This document shows positions 18,690 to 26,428 of a stretch of DNA of 64,000 nt, in pieces. The stretch comes from Lacticigenium naphthae DSM 19658 (GTDB lineage: Bacteria; Bacillota; Bacilli; Lactobacillales; Carnobacteriaceae_A), in NCBI RefSeq assembly GCF_000425865.1, contig NZ_AUEG01000001.1, forward strand, positions 310,001 through 374,000. The letters run 5' to 3'. Below the pieces are notes generated by a model. The model was not told the DNA's origin, searched no databases, and saw nothing but the letters and a program-made list of their open reading frames with translations. Numbering within the stretch: the first letter of the stretch is position 1; every line of letters begins with the position of its first letter. The position numbers and the translations under genes were made by a program.

Positions 18690-19115
18690 CTAAGCTTTAT
18701 TTTTTCTTCTTTTGTTCATGCGAATTGCACTATCTCCAACTTTTCTCACTACGCCACCTTGTACTCCTCTTTTTGAAACAGTTGTTAAAGAACGAGTTAA
18801 GTTTCGAGTAGAATTGTTTAAGTCAGATACAGTCACTCCTAAATCACCTACTGCTTTAAATAATGGATCTGTTAATACTAATTTTCCATTCACATCATCT
18901 AATGTAGTATTGGATTTATTTAACAAGCCCTCGACTTCTACCAATAAATGGTCTGCATCTTTTGTAATCGTACTAATGCTCTTGTTTGCCTCTTCTATTG
19001 TAGTATTTAATTCTCCAACTATTTTAGCAACCTTGAAGATTACGAAAACAAGACCTACCACTAAAACAGCAAATGCAACAGCTGCAATAAGTGCAGCAAT
19101 TTCTCCACCCGTCAT
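18690..19115 (-). CDS. DUF948 (YtxG-like) membrane protein
   Basis: A 141-residue protein with an N-terminal membrane helix (residues 5-29), then an amphipathic region of regularly spaced Asn/Leu/Thr residues predicted to be coiled coil, and a basic tail (MNKRRKNKA). This is the architecture of DUF948, represented by YtxG of Bacillus. It probably acts with the YtxH protein encoded 24 nt downstream. In staphylococci and bacilli such genes belong to general stress or envelope regulons; no regulator site could be identified here. The function is unknown. Confidence 0.85.
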   Translation of the reverse strand: MTGGEIAALIAAVAFAVLVVGLVFVIFKVAKIVGELNTTIEEANKSISTITKDADHLLVEVEGLLNKSNTTLDDVNGKLVLTDPLFKAVGDLGVTVSDLNNSTRNLTRSLTTVSKRGVQGGVVRKVGDSAIRMNKRRKNKA

Positions 19116-19314
19116 ATCTAGTCCACTTCCTTTTCTAAATTCTTTATTTCACTATTCACTTTATGAATAATGCATTTCTTCTCTGTATTTATAGGATACC
19201 ATTCAGCTTCATTCAAAATCAAACAATACGTATACAGTAACAAAATCTATTTTAAAGATTTTCTAATCGTGTTAAACTTGATTTTGTAGAATCAATTACA
19301 AAAGAGGGGTTTAT

Positions 19315-20217
19315 ATGGACACTACCGGAGATAGCTCTGCCACCACTGATGTGGTTAACGAAGTTGCCGAACAAACAAATATTTTCTTAGACTATTTTAA
19401 AAATATTAATTGGAATGAAGTAAGTATTAATCTTATAGGAATGTTTATTCAATTAATGTTAGCGTTAATTCTTTTTGGTATTGTACGAAAAATAGGTACC
19501 AAGCTTATCAATCTTAGCTTCAAGAAACACTTCCTTCAAAAATCGTATTTACCCAATCGTTACCAGACAATTCATAATGTTACGATGAATGTTTTCAATG
19601 CTCTATTGAGTTTTTTATTAGTTTATTCTGTTTTATCTATTTTTGGGGTCCCCGTGGGAACACTCTTAGCGGGTGCCGGAGTGATCGGTTTGGCCCTTTC
19701 TCTGGGAGCACAAGGATTCGTAAGTGATATTGTAAATGGCTTAATGATACTTTTAGAAAGACAACTTGACATAGGCGATTATGTAGTCATCGGGGATATT
19801 TCGGGAACAGTAATGGACGTCAATCTCAAAACAACTAAGTTAAAGGATTTTGATGGGACGGTTCATTACATTCCAAATAGAGAAATTACAATTATCTCTA
19901 ATAAATCTCGTGAAGATATGCGTGTATTAATTCAAATTCGTTTATTTCCAAAAACTGATTTTGAAAAAATCAGAAATATTATGGAAACTGTTCATGAAAA
20001 TCTTCTACCGTTATACTCACAGATCACTGAAAAACCATCTGGCATTTCTTTTGTCTCTTTGGATAATGGACAAGTTGCCGCACAGGTCATCATGTACGTG
20101 AAAAATGGAGAACAATGGACTATTAAAAATGATTTCTTTGAAGAGTATGTAGAAGCTATTACTCAAGCAGGCATTAAATTACCCGCCAATACATTAGAGA
20201 TAACTACCGATAATTAA
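19315..20217 (+). CDS. Small-conductance mechanosensitive channel, MscS family
   Basis: A 300-residue channel with three membrane helices (about 40-60, 88-108 and 112-140). The pore helix is glycine/alanine-rich (GAGVIGLALSLGAQGFVSD). A beta domain (about 150-200) and a C-terminal alpha/beta domain follow. It opens on hypo-osmotic shock to release solutes. The size and the IGDYV motif after the pore match YkuT/MscS of Gram-positives. The ATG at 19315 follows AGAGGGG. It is convergent with cbpB, whose product binds c-di-AMP, a regulator of osmolyte uptake. The neighbourhood is suggestive but not proof of a link. Confidence 0.92.
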   Translation: MDTTGDSSATTDVVNEVAEQTNIFLDYFKNINWNEVSINLIGMFIQLMLALILFGIVRKIGTKLINLSFKKHFLQKSYLPNRYQTIHNVTMNVFNALLSFLLVYSVLSIFGVPVGTLLAGAGVIGLALSLGAQGFVSDIVNGLMILLERQLDIGDYVVIGDISGTVMDVNLKTTKLKDFDGTVHYIPNREITIISNKSREDMRVLIQIRLFPKTDFEKIRNIMETVHENLLPLYSQITEKPSGISFVSLDNGQVAAQVIMYVKNGEQWTIKNDFFEEYVEAITQAGIKLPANTLEITTDN

Positions 20218-20218
20218 T

Positions 20219-20322
20219 AAAAAAGATAGCACCTAATCTGTCTATATAGCCTTTATAATGAAACAAGTAGTATTTCATTTTTAAAGATTATTGGATAATT
20301 CGATTAGTTTGCTATCTTTTTT
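20219..20322. terminator. Long-looped terminator-like structure between mscS and cbpB
   Basis: AAAAAAGATAGC (20219-20230) pairs with GCTATCTTTTTT (20311-20322), and CTAATC (20233-20238) pairs with GATTAG (20302-20307). The 63-nt loop holds a further 7-bp hairpin (AATGAAA with TTTCATT). The T run on the plus strand fits termination of mscS; the branched loop is unusual. Confidence 0.65.
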
Positions 20323-20826
20323 TTATATAGTACCATGCGATTGTTTTTCTGTTACTCTTTCTTCTCTAGACAACACTTCATATTTTTTCTCGAACTCATG
20401 TGCAATCCGATTTGTTCCTTTTAATATACCACTCCGAGTAATGATCCCTTGAAAAATACCCTCTTTATTTACTATAGAAACAAAGGCATTACTTACAACA
20501 TGGTGCAATATATCTTCTAATTCATACGGTTCTCTGAGTGAGGCAATTTCTGTATCCATGATGTCTCGAACTTCGATTTCATTCAATTTTTCAAAGTGAA
20601 TATCCTTGATGCCCGTTACTGCTCGGATAATAGCAGGCATAGAAATTAGTCCCTTTAGTTGTGACTGATTATCTAAAACGGGTATAACTGAAAATCCTAC
20701 ATTTGTTAAAACTAATAAAGCATGATCTAGCTTATTATCCTCTCTTACATGAGCAACTTGATTTACAGGTACAAGTAAATCATCCTGATTTTCAACTAGC
20801 ATTTCTGCTATTTTTAAACCAATCAA
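20323..20826 (-). CDS. cbpB: CBS-domain c-di-AMP receptor, CbpB/YkuL type
   Basis: A 167-residue protein of two tandem CBS domains (about 15-70 and 88-140) with no other domain. Length and sequence (LLVLTNVGFSVIPVLDNQ, then VRDIMDT and FVSIVNKEGIFQGIITR) fit the CbpB/DarB/YkuL group. Known members bind cyclic di-AMP; in the apo form they stimulate the (p)ppGpp synthetase Rel. The start is TTG at 20826, placed 7 nt after AAGGAGG. It is upstream of nothing in an operon and ends at the shared structure after mscS. The assignment to CbpB rather than another two-CBS protein is likely but not certain. Confidence 0.8.
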   Translation of the reverse strand: MIGLKIAEMLVENQDDLLVPVNQVAHVREDNKLDHALLVLTNVGFSVIPVLDNQSQLKGLISMPAIIRAVTGIKDIHFEKLNEIEVRDIMDTEIASLREPYELEDILHHVVSNAFVSIVNKEGIFQGIITRSGILKGTNRIAHEFEKKYEVLSREERVTEKQSHGTI

Positions 20827-20912
20827 TACATTCCCTCCTTGTTCGTACTTTATATATTTTATCGGATAGAAGAAGTAAATTATATATTATTTTAATAAAA
20901 ATTAGTGTTTAT

Positions 20913-21431
20913 TCATTTTTCATAGACAAAGGTGCTCGATAATTGTGGGATTGGATCATGGTTATTGTCAAAATATGTTACTTTTCCCTGATTATTTAAC
21001 ACTTCAAGAATGCAATATGTTTTACTTCGTATTTCGCCTCTCGGTTGAGAAATACTACCAGGATTGATCATGATCTTATTATCTATTATATCTACTCTAG
21101 GTATATGCGTATGACCATAAAGAATGATCGTTGCTTTTTCTTTATTTGCTTCTTCGATTACTCTGTCAAAAGTTAATTTAATTTGGTGCATATGACCATG
21201 AGTCATAAATATCTTGTTATTTTCTATCGTTTCAGAATAAGTGAGTGGAAAATTTCCTGGAAAATCCATATTTCCTTCTACTGTTACCATTTTTTCCCAT
21301 ATAGGATGATTCTCACTCAGTTCGGAATCTCCACAATGAAAAAAACCATCCACTTCAGTACTATAAATGGAAAGTAGCTCTTCTAAAGGATATACATCTA
21401 GATGGCTATCGCTTACAATTACAATTTTCAT
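20913..21431 (-). CDS. YfcE/YsnB-type metallophosphoesterase
   Basis: A 172-residue calcineurin-like phosphoesterase. Metal-binding motifs are present: SDSHLD (residues 7-12), FHCGDSE, VEGNMD, THGHMHQ and GHTHIPR, then NPGS. The family hydrolyses phosphodiesters in vitro; the physiological substrate of YsnB is unknown. It is the last gene of murI-rdgB-ysnB, the same order as racE-ysnA-ysnB in Bacillus subtilis. The ATG is 3 nt after the rdgB stop, and its ribosome binding site (GGAGAG) lies within the rdgB end. Translational coupling is likely. Confidence 0.92.
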   Translation of the reverse strand: MKIVIVSDSHLDVYPLEELLSIYSTEVDGFFHCGDSELSENHPIWEKMVTVEGNMDFPGNFPLTYSETIENNKIFMTHGHMHQIKLTFDRVIEEANKEKATIILYGHTHIPRVDIIDNKIMINPGSISQPRGEIRSKTYCILEVLNNQGKVTYFDNNHDPIPQLSSTFVYEK

Positions 21432-21434
21432 TAT

Positions 21435-22064
21435 TTAGAACTCTCCTTCAAGTAAACTCTCTATATTTCCCCATTTTTTTTCCATATTTTCAATTGCTTT
21501 AGCGCGATGGCTATATTTATTCTTTTCATTTTTAGGAAGTTCTGCCATAGATTTGTTTAGATTCGGTACGAAAAAGAGAGAGTCGTATCCGAACCCATTC
21601 TCTCCCCTCGGTACAGGTAAAATGATTCCCTCTACTTTACCTTCCACTATCAAACTTTTTTTTTGAGGGATAGCCAGGGCCAATGCACAGTGAAAATGAG
21701 CAGTACGCTCATCAAATGGAATTCCTGCTAACTCTGATAGTAACTTTGCATTATTGGCTGCATCATTTTTTTCTTCTCCAGCAAAACGTGCTGAAAACAC
21801 ACCTGGTTGACCATCAAGAGCATCCACTACCAAACCAGAATCATCAGCTAAAACTGGAATATTCAGCGCTTTGGATAATGTTTCTGCCTTTAATAAAGCA
21901 TTATCTTCAAAAGTAAATCCAGTTTCTTCGACTTCAGGAAAATCCGGATAATCTTTTAATGTTTTGATTTTTATTCCTTTGGATTCAAATAGAGGTCGAA
22001 ATTCATTTGCCTTACCTTCATTTGTGGTAGCTATCAAAAGTTCCCTATCAGTTGTTTCATTCAT
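21435..22064 (-). CDS. rdgB: XTP/dITP diphosphatase (RdgB/HAM1 family)
   Basis: A 209-residue house-cleaning nucleotidase that removes ITP, dITP and XTP from the nucleotide pool. Conserved parts: ATTNEGKANEF (residues 12-22), VLADDSGLVVDAL, GVFSARFAG and FGYDSLFF. The ATG at 22064 overlaps the end of murI by 8 nt, with AAAGGA upstream inside murI. The murI-rdgB-phosphoesterase cluster is conserved in bacilli. Slightly longer than the roughly 200-residue typical size, with a short N-terminal extension (MNETTDREL). Confidence 0.95.
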   Translation of the reverse strand: MNETTDRELLIATTNEGKANEFRPLFESKGIKIKTLKDYPDFPEVEETGFTFEDNALLKAETLSKALNIPVLADDSGLVVDALDGQPGVFSARFAGEEKNDAANNAKLLSELAGIPFDERTAHFHCALALAIPQKKSLIVEGKVEGIILPVPRGENGFGYDSLFFVPNLNKSMAELPKNEKNKYSHRAKAIENMEKKWGNIESLLEGEF

Positions 22065-22893
22065 TTTCCTTTGACTCCTCGCCTTTTATTGATCCTAAAA
22101 TTACTTTCTCCACATTTATATCATGTAAATTTAACCATTCTTCCGCGATACTCTTGAAAGAATCTAAATTCCCCGTAGTTAATAGTTTGATTTGATTCTG
22201 GTTAAGATTACTTGTACTTTCTAAACTCATTTGATCAAGCACCTTTTTAACGTCGCTAATGGTTTCTTTTCCAGAGTCAACTAGTTTGACATGACTTCCT
22301 AAAGCAACTTGAATAAACGGTTTTAACAAAGGATAATGTGTGCAACCTAATATTAACGTGTCTATATTTTTAGACTCTAACGGAGCCAACACTTTGGTTA
22401 CAATTTTTTTTGCTTTATCTGTTTTATATTCATTATTCTCTACCAAAGTTACAAACTCCGGACAAGAAAGATTACTTATATTTAAATCATCTCTTTCTGC
22501 TTTTAGCATAAAAGGATACAGACCACTATCAATTGTTCCTTTAGTCCCGATTACTCCTATATTTTTGTTTTTTGTTTTTTCTATTGCAGCTAAACTTCCC
22601 GGTTTGATCACTCCAATAACTGGAATAGGTAATTTTTTTTTCAGTATATCTAAAGCTGCTGCAGTTGCGGTATTACAAGCAACTATCAATAGTTTGATTC
22701 CTTTATTCATTAAATAATCTGCCATTTCGACTGTATACTTTATCACTTCATTTTTATCCCTATTTCCATATGGACACCGTGCATTGTCTCCTAAATAGTA
22801 AAAACTTTCCTGAGGAAGTTGTTTGATAGCCTCTTTTAAAACTGTTAAGCCACCTACACCTGAATCAATAATCCCAATAGGTAAATTATTCAT
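22057..22893 (-). CDS. murI: Glutamate racemase
   Basis: A 278-residue enzyme that makes D-glutamate for peptidoglycan. Both catalytic cysteines are visible: VACNTATAAA (about residue 73) and LGCTHYPLL (about residue 184). The N-terminus PIGIIDSGVGGLTVLKEA is standard. The ATG at 22893 has no ribosome binding site of its own; a 12-codon reading frame with a good site ends exactly on it (TGA overlapping ATG). That suggests coupled translation. It heads the murI-rdgB-phosphoesterase operon and is divergent from the DUF2507 gene. Confidence 0.96.
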   Translation of the reverse strand: MNNLPIGIIDSGVGGLTVLKEAIKQLPQESFYYLGDNARCPYGNRDKNEVIKYTVEMADYLMNKGIKLLIVACNTATAAALDILKKKLPIPVIGVIKPGSLAAIEKTKNKNIGVIGTKGTIDSGLYPFMLKAERDDLNISNLSCPEFVTLVENNEYKTDKAKKIVTKVLAPLESKNIDTLILGCTHYPLLKPFIQVALGSHVKLVDSGKETISDVKKVLDQMSLESTSNLNQNQIKLLTTGNLDSFKSIAEEWLNLHDINVEKVILGSIKGEESKENE

Positions 22894-22928
22894 TGTATAT
22901 TGGTTAATAATAACAACTTATCAACCAT
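22890..22928 (-). CDS. Possible 12-codon leader peptide overlapping the murI start
   Basis: The ATG at 22928 follows AAAGGA at 5 nt and opens the frame MVDKLLLLTNIQ, whose TGA stop shares bases with the murI ATG (ATGA). murI itself lacks a ribosome binding site, so ribosomes finishing this peptide could restart on murI. The ORF is too short to judge by codon use; expression is inferred from the signals only. Confidence 0.45.
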   Translation of the reverse strand: MVDKLLLLTNIQ

Positions 22929-23040
22929 TCACATCCTTTCTTCATCATCTTTACTGTTCAGTTATTTAATTTTTCTCTAGTTATTCCTTGCCTTTTTTTG
23001 TATAATAAAAAGCAGTAAGAAATTGAGGTGATTTAATTAC

Positions 23041-23463
23041 ATGGACAACTCCACTCAAGAGGAAAAAACCTCACAACAGAATACCCCAATCGATGCATTG
23101 ATTTTGTTAAGAGATAACGTTCTTCCAAATTTATTTGGAGAAGATGTTGATGCTATTCTTTATTGGGCTGGCAAAGAAATCGCACGACAATTCCCTTTAA
23201 AAAACAAAGAAGATATTCACTATTTTTTTCATCAATATGGACTTGGTGAGCTACACTTTGTGCGGTCTAAGAATAACAGGAATGAGCTCAAACTAACAGG
23301 TTCTATAATATCAGCCCGCTTAAAAAATCCTAAAGCAAATTTTTCTTTTGAAGCAGGGATTTTAGCTCAACAGCTCGAGTTATTGCAAGATGTTCCTACA
23401 GAATCTTCATACAACATCCAGCCAAAAGAGGACATCGTTCTGTTTACAATTAAAAGCGATTAA
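23041..23463 (+). CDS. DUF2507 (YslB-like) protein
   Basis: A 140-residue soluble protein matching the DUF2507/YslB family: an N-terminal helix region (ALILLRDNVLPNLFGEDVDAILYWAGKEIARQF) and a small beta domain with a conserved FSFEAGILAQQLE segment. The fold family resembles heme-NO-binding and V4R domains, but the function is unknown. GAGGTG lies 10 nt upstream of the ATG, slightly far. A TATAAT sits about 35 nt upstream and may be the -10. It is divergent from murI and is a single-gene unit. Confidence 0.85.
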   Translation: MDNSTQEEKTSQQNTPIDALILLRDNVLPNLFGEDVDAILYWAGKEIARQFPLKNKEDIHYFFHQYGLGELHFVRSKNNRNELKLTGSIISARLKNPKANFSFEAGILAQQLELLQDVPTESSYNIQPKEDIVLFTIKSD

Positions 23464-23487
23464 TTTAATCTTCTACAGAATTTGAGA

Positions 23488-24222
23488 CTACTCGTTTAGT
23501 CTCTTTTTCTTTTGTAAAAATTCCTCTACCCATTTATTAAACAGAGCCGGTTGCTCCAACATCAATAAATGAGTAGCATCTTTCATTATCTTCAGTTGAC
23601 TATTAGGAAACATTTGTTTTGTTTTCAGAGTATGCTCTAACGTTATCACATTTTTTTCTCCAATTACAAATAAAGTTTCTTTATCAGAATCGTTCAGTTT
23701 GTCTTCCCAGTCTAATTCTTTTAACATCAAATCAGTTATGTTCGCTTTTTTTCTCATTTTCGAAGAGAAACAGCCTGCTATTTTTTGAATAGTATAGAGA
23801 GCTTTTGTCCCAATCAGAACGGTTTTTTTCATTCCCTCCGGATTGGTATTTCCACCTAAAAGAATTAATTTCCTTACATATTGTGGGTAAAAACTTGCTA
23901 TATACAGTGCAATATTTGCTCCATCACTAAATCCCAAAAAGGCTGCTTCTTTTTCATTAAAAAAATCAATGATTCTAACCACATCATTCGCCAAAAGTGG
24001 AAAAGATAATTTTTCATTCCCATAATCCGAATGCCCATGTCCACGAGTATCGACTACTAGCAGATGGTACATACGTTTAAAGTAAGCAATTTGATGCCGA
24101 AAAATGGTCCCTTCCTCTCCGTTACCATGTAGCATGACTAATAAGGGCTTTGCAGAGTCTCCATATTCACGGACAAACAAGTAATCTTCACCTGAACGAA
24201 TATTATATATTTTTGATTCCAT
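23488..24222 (-). CDS. Alpha/beta hydrolase
   Basis: A 244-residue alpha/beta-hydrolase-fold protein. Visible: an oxyanion-hole motif HGNGEEG (about 33-39), the nucleophile elbow GFSDGA with Ser near residue 99, and the catalytic His in DATHLL (about 218). The acid residue is not obvious: the usual position reads VIGEKNVI, so Glu may replace Asp or the acid lies elsewhere. The substrate is unknown. It overlaps the 3' end of the upstream FAD/NAD(P)-binding gene by 20 nt, so both are one transcription unit and may act in one pathway. Confidence 0.85.
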   Translation of the reverse strand: MESKIYNIRSGEDYLFVREYGDSAKPLLVMLHGNGEEGTIFRHQIAYFKRMYHLLVVDTRGHGHSDYGNEKLSFPLLANDVVRIIDFFNEKEAAFLGFSDGANIALYIASFYPQYVRKLILLGGNTNPEGMKKTVLIGTKALYTIQKIAGCFSSKMRKKANITDLMLKELDWEDKLNDSDKETLFVIGEKNVITLEHTLKTKQMFPNSQLKIMKDATHLLMLEQPALFNKWVEEFLQKKKRLNE

Positions 24223-25696
24223 TGGTTTCCTCTTCTTTTATAAATTTAAATGCATGTTCAACGGCCATTACAGCACTTCTAGATAACATCCCCATAGAGT
24301 TGTTTCCATACTGAATTCCTCCGACCAGCTGCCCGTGTGCTTTTAACGTATTAAGAACCCCGTACTTTGAAGAATAGACACTTTGTGACGGCCATTCGAC
24401 CTCTATTCCTCCGTACATTTGTTTTTCTACTATTCTTTTATTCAATAAACTAAAGAGGAAAGGATCCTGCAATTTTGCTTTTTCTACATCCGTTTCTGGA
24501 CCCGTAGCATTTACAATATATTCCACATGCAACTGTTCGGTTGGAAGATTGATTTCAAAGCTATTACCTATATAATTTATTGACTGAATGTTTTTATGAA
24601 GAATAATAGATTCATCAGCACATAATTCTAATATTTTTTTCGCTGTCTTCTGGGGCATCGGGCTTCTAAATTTATGCCATTTTCCTCCATACATTCTTAA
24701 AAATGTATTTCTGTCATCGTTTGTTAGCGAATCCCAAATAAGCGGAAGAATATCATCTAGTTGATGAATTATCCCTTGAAATATACCAAGTTCATTTAAA
24801 AAACGAAAATCCATTTCTATCCCTTTAGGAGTCCCTCCTCCCAGATTTTGCCAAATTTCCCTGACATCTATACCGTTCGATTCTCCCTCTAACATCAACC
24901 ATTCAATATACTGATTCAATGGTATGAAATCACCATAAGAATCAATATAGTTTGAAATGTTTTCTTTGTTTAAATAGTGTAATTTGCTAAAAACAATATT
25001 TCCTCTGACACTTGTAAAAGCACCATCTAAAGAAATAAAATGTATTTGGATATCTTTGTTTGTTTTGGATACATATAACATAATATCAAGAGCTGTTAAA
25101 CCAGTCCCCACAATAGCCAGGCGGTTAACATCCTTTCCTAATAAAGGGAAAAGTCTACTTTCTACTGGATAAGGTTGATGAATATATTCCGTTTTTCCTT
25201 TTAATCCATACGGATCTTTATAAGGAAAATGCCCTGTGCACAAGTGAATAGCATTTACTTTGTATGAATCATTTTTACAGCTGACCTTATATTCATTCTC
25301 CCCTATTATCGTTAAGTCGGAAACTTTTTTTGGAACAAACGTTATATTCCCTTTTTGGATCAGTTTGTTTAAATAATCTCTTAGGTATTGTCCATATATT
25401 GTTCGTGGAATATGATGACCTGAAGCATCCTGGATTTCTAGTGTCTCATCTAACCAGTCGACAAACCCAAGTGGATTTATAGGATCCATAGACATTGTTG
25501 CGCTCGTTTGATTGAGTAGCAAACTTTTATCATCCTTTTGATAAGGTAGTCCTGTTCCCAAATTCTCCTCATCAAAAACGATGATCTCTAGGTCTTCATG
25601 TTCTTGTGCGCAAATATATTCTCTCAAAACACTTAGTCCGCTCACACCTAATCCAATTATAGCAACCTTTTTTTCCACATCATTTCCACCCTTCAT
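24203..25696 (-). CDS. FAD/NAD(P)-binding flavoprotein (NAD_binding_9 type)
   Basis: About 497 residues with an N-terminal dinucleotide-binding motif IIGLGVSGLSVLREY and a second nucleotide-binding site around IVGTGLTALDIMLYV (about 195-210). Toward the end lies ATGPETDVEK. This matches the FAD-NAD(P)-binding family exemplified by HcaR-like and pyridine-nucleotide oxidoreductase-like proteins; the substrate is unknown. Two starts are possible: ATG at 25696 (AGGAG 3 nt away) or GTG at 25678 (GGGTGG 7 nt away, protein VEKKVAIIG). It is co-transcribed with the hydrolase gene downstream. No adjacent gene identifies the pathway. Confidence 0.78.
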   Translation of the reverse strand: MKGGNDVEKKVAIIGLGVSGLSVLREYICAQEHEDLEIIVFDEENLGTGLPYQKDDKSLLLNQTSATMSMDPINPLGFVDWLDETLEIQDASGHHIPRTIYGQYLRDYLNKLIQKGNITFVPKKVSDLTIIGENEYKVSCKNDSYKVNAIHLCTGHFPYKDPYGLKGKTEYIHQPYPVESRLFPLLGKDVNRLAIVGTGLTALDIMLYVSKTNKDIQIHFISLDGAFTSVRGNIVFSKLHYLNKENISNYIDSYGDFIPLNQYIEWLMLEGESNGIDVREIWQNLGGGTPKGIEMDFRFLNELGIFQGIIHQLDDILPLIWDSLTNDDRNTFLRMYGGKWHKFRSPMPQKTAKKILELCADESIILHKNIQSINYIGNSFEINLPTEQLHVEYIVNATGPETDVEKAKLQDPFLFSLLNKRIVEKQMYGGIEVEWPSQSVYSSKYGVLNTLKAHGQLVGGIQYGNNSMGMLSRSAVMAVEHAFKFIKEEETNGIKNI

Positions 25697-25965
25697 TCTC
25701 TCCTGTTCATTTTACCAAATAAATGCTCCTGGGGGAACTACCTCTATGTAAGAAGTATGTTAGAGCAGTATGCGATTTCCCAGTACATTCTTTCCCCTGA
25801 CTCAGTAAAGAGTATTGTTTCTAAGCCTTCCTATGTAGGTACTGGCATTATTAGTTGCGCATGTCATTTTTTATATTTTTCTTTTGATTTATCTATGCAC
25901 AGAATAGAATAATAACAAAATAGAGTGTTCTTCAATTTCTTCGAAGAACTTCATGATTTCATACA
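25697..25965. other. Intergenic stretch with no recognisable gene
   Basis: About 270 nt between the flavoprotein gene start and the trxA terminator. Both strands are broken by stops and no ribosome binding site leads into a frame. A small inverted repeat GTTCTTC/GAAGAAC (25927-25949) is present without a T tract. It must hold the promoter of the flavoprotein-hydrolase pair, which I could not place with confidence. Confidence 0.5.
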
Positions 25966-26007
25966 ATAAAAAAAAGAGAAAAACAGCACCTTTCAGCTGT
26001 TTTTCTC
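25966..26007 (-). terminator. Terminator of trxA
   Basis: GAGAAAAACAGC (25976-25987) pairs perfectly with GCTGTTTTTCTC (25996-26007). On the minus strand it is followed by eight T. It lies 10 nt after the trxA stop. Confidence 0.95.
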
Positions 26008-26016
26008 TCCTATTTT

Positions 26017-26331
26017 CTATTTTTGATATTTTGCTAAAATGGATTGAATTTGTTCTTTACCATGATAACCAATCAATTTTTCAACTACTTCTCCATCTTT
26101 TTTTACGAGTAATGTAGGAATACTCATAATTCCAAAATGACTTGGCACTTCAGGATTTGCGTCTACATCTAGTTTATAATAAGAAACATTTCCTTCAGAC
26201 TCTTCACTCAATTCATCAATTACCGGTGATTGCATACGACAAGGGCCACACCACTCTGCCCAAAAATCGGTTAAACTTAAACCTGAACTCGTTTCTTTTT
26301 CAAAAGTTGAATCTGTTAGTACTTGTACCAT
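26017..26331 (-). CDS. trxA: Thioredoxin
   Basis: A 104-residue thioredoxin with the canonical active site WAEWCGPCRM (Cys at about 28 and 31) and the cis-Pro in MSIPTLLV. It keeps cytoplasmic proteins reduced and serves ribonucleotide reductase, with thioredoxin reductase as partner (not in this window). The ATG at 26331 follows AAGGAGG. It lies 97 nt downstream of mutS2 in the same direction, the same neighbourhood as mutS2-trxA in Bacillus, and ends at a strong terminator. Confidence 0.97.
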   Translation of the reverse strand: MVQVLTDSTFEKETSSGLSLTDFWAEWCGPCRMQSPVIDELSEESEGNVSYYKLDVDANPEVPSHFGIMSIPTLLVKKDGEVVEKLIGYHGKEQIQSILAKYQK

Positions 26332-26428
26332 AAAAAATTCCTCCTTGTAATATCCTCTTATATTTAGTAAGTTTCTTTATCAACATTTAGTATAGCAAAC
26401 CTTTAAATGAGAATCTAGCAATTCAAAC

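Noticed and set aside
18712-19170. 152-codon plus-strand frame opposite the DUF948 gene
   Set aside because: It is the antisense of a well-supported gene, with low-complexity Thr/Ser/Pro composition and no ribosome binding site.
22340-22717. 125-codon frame antisense to murI
   Set aside because: murI is certain on the other strand; this frame arises from its codon pattern.
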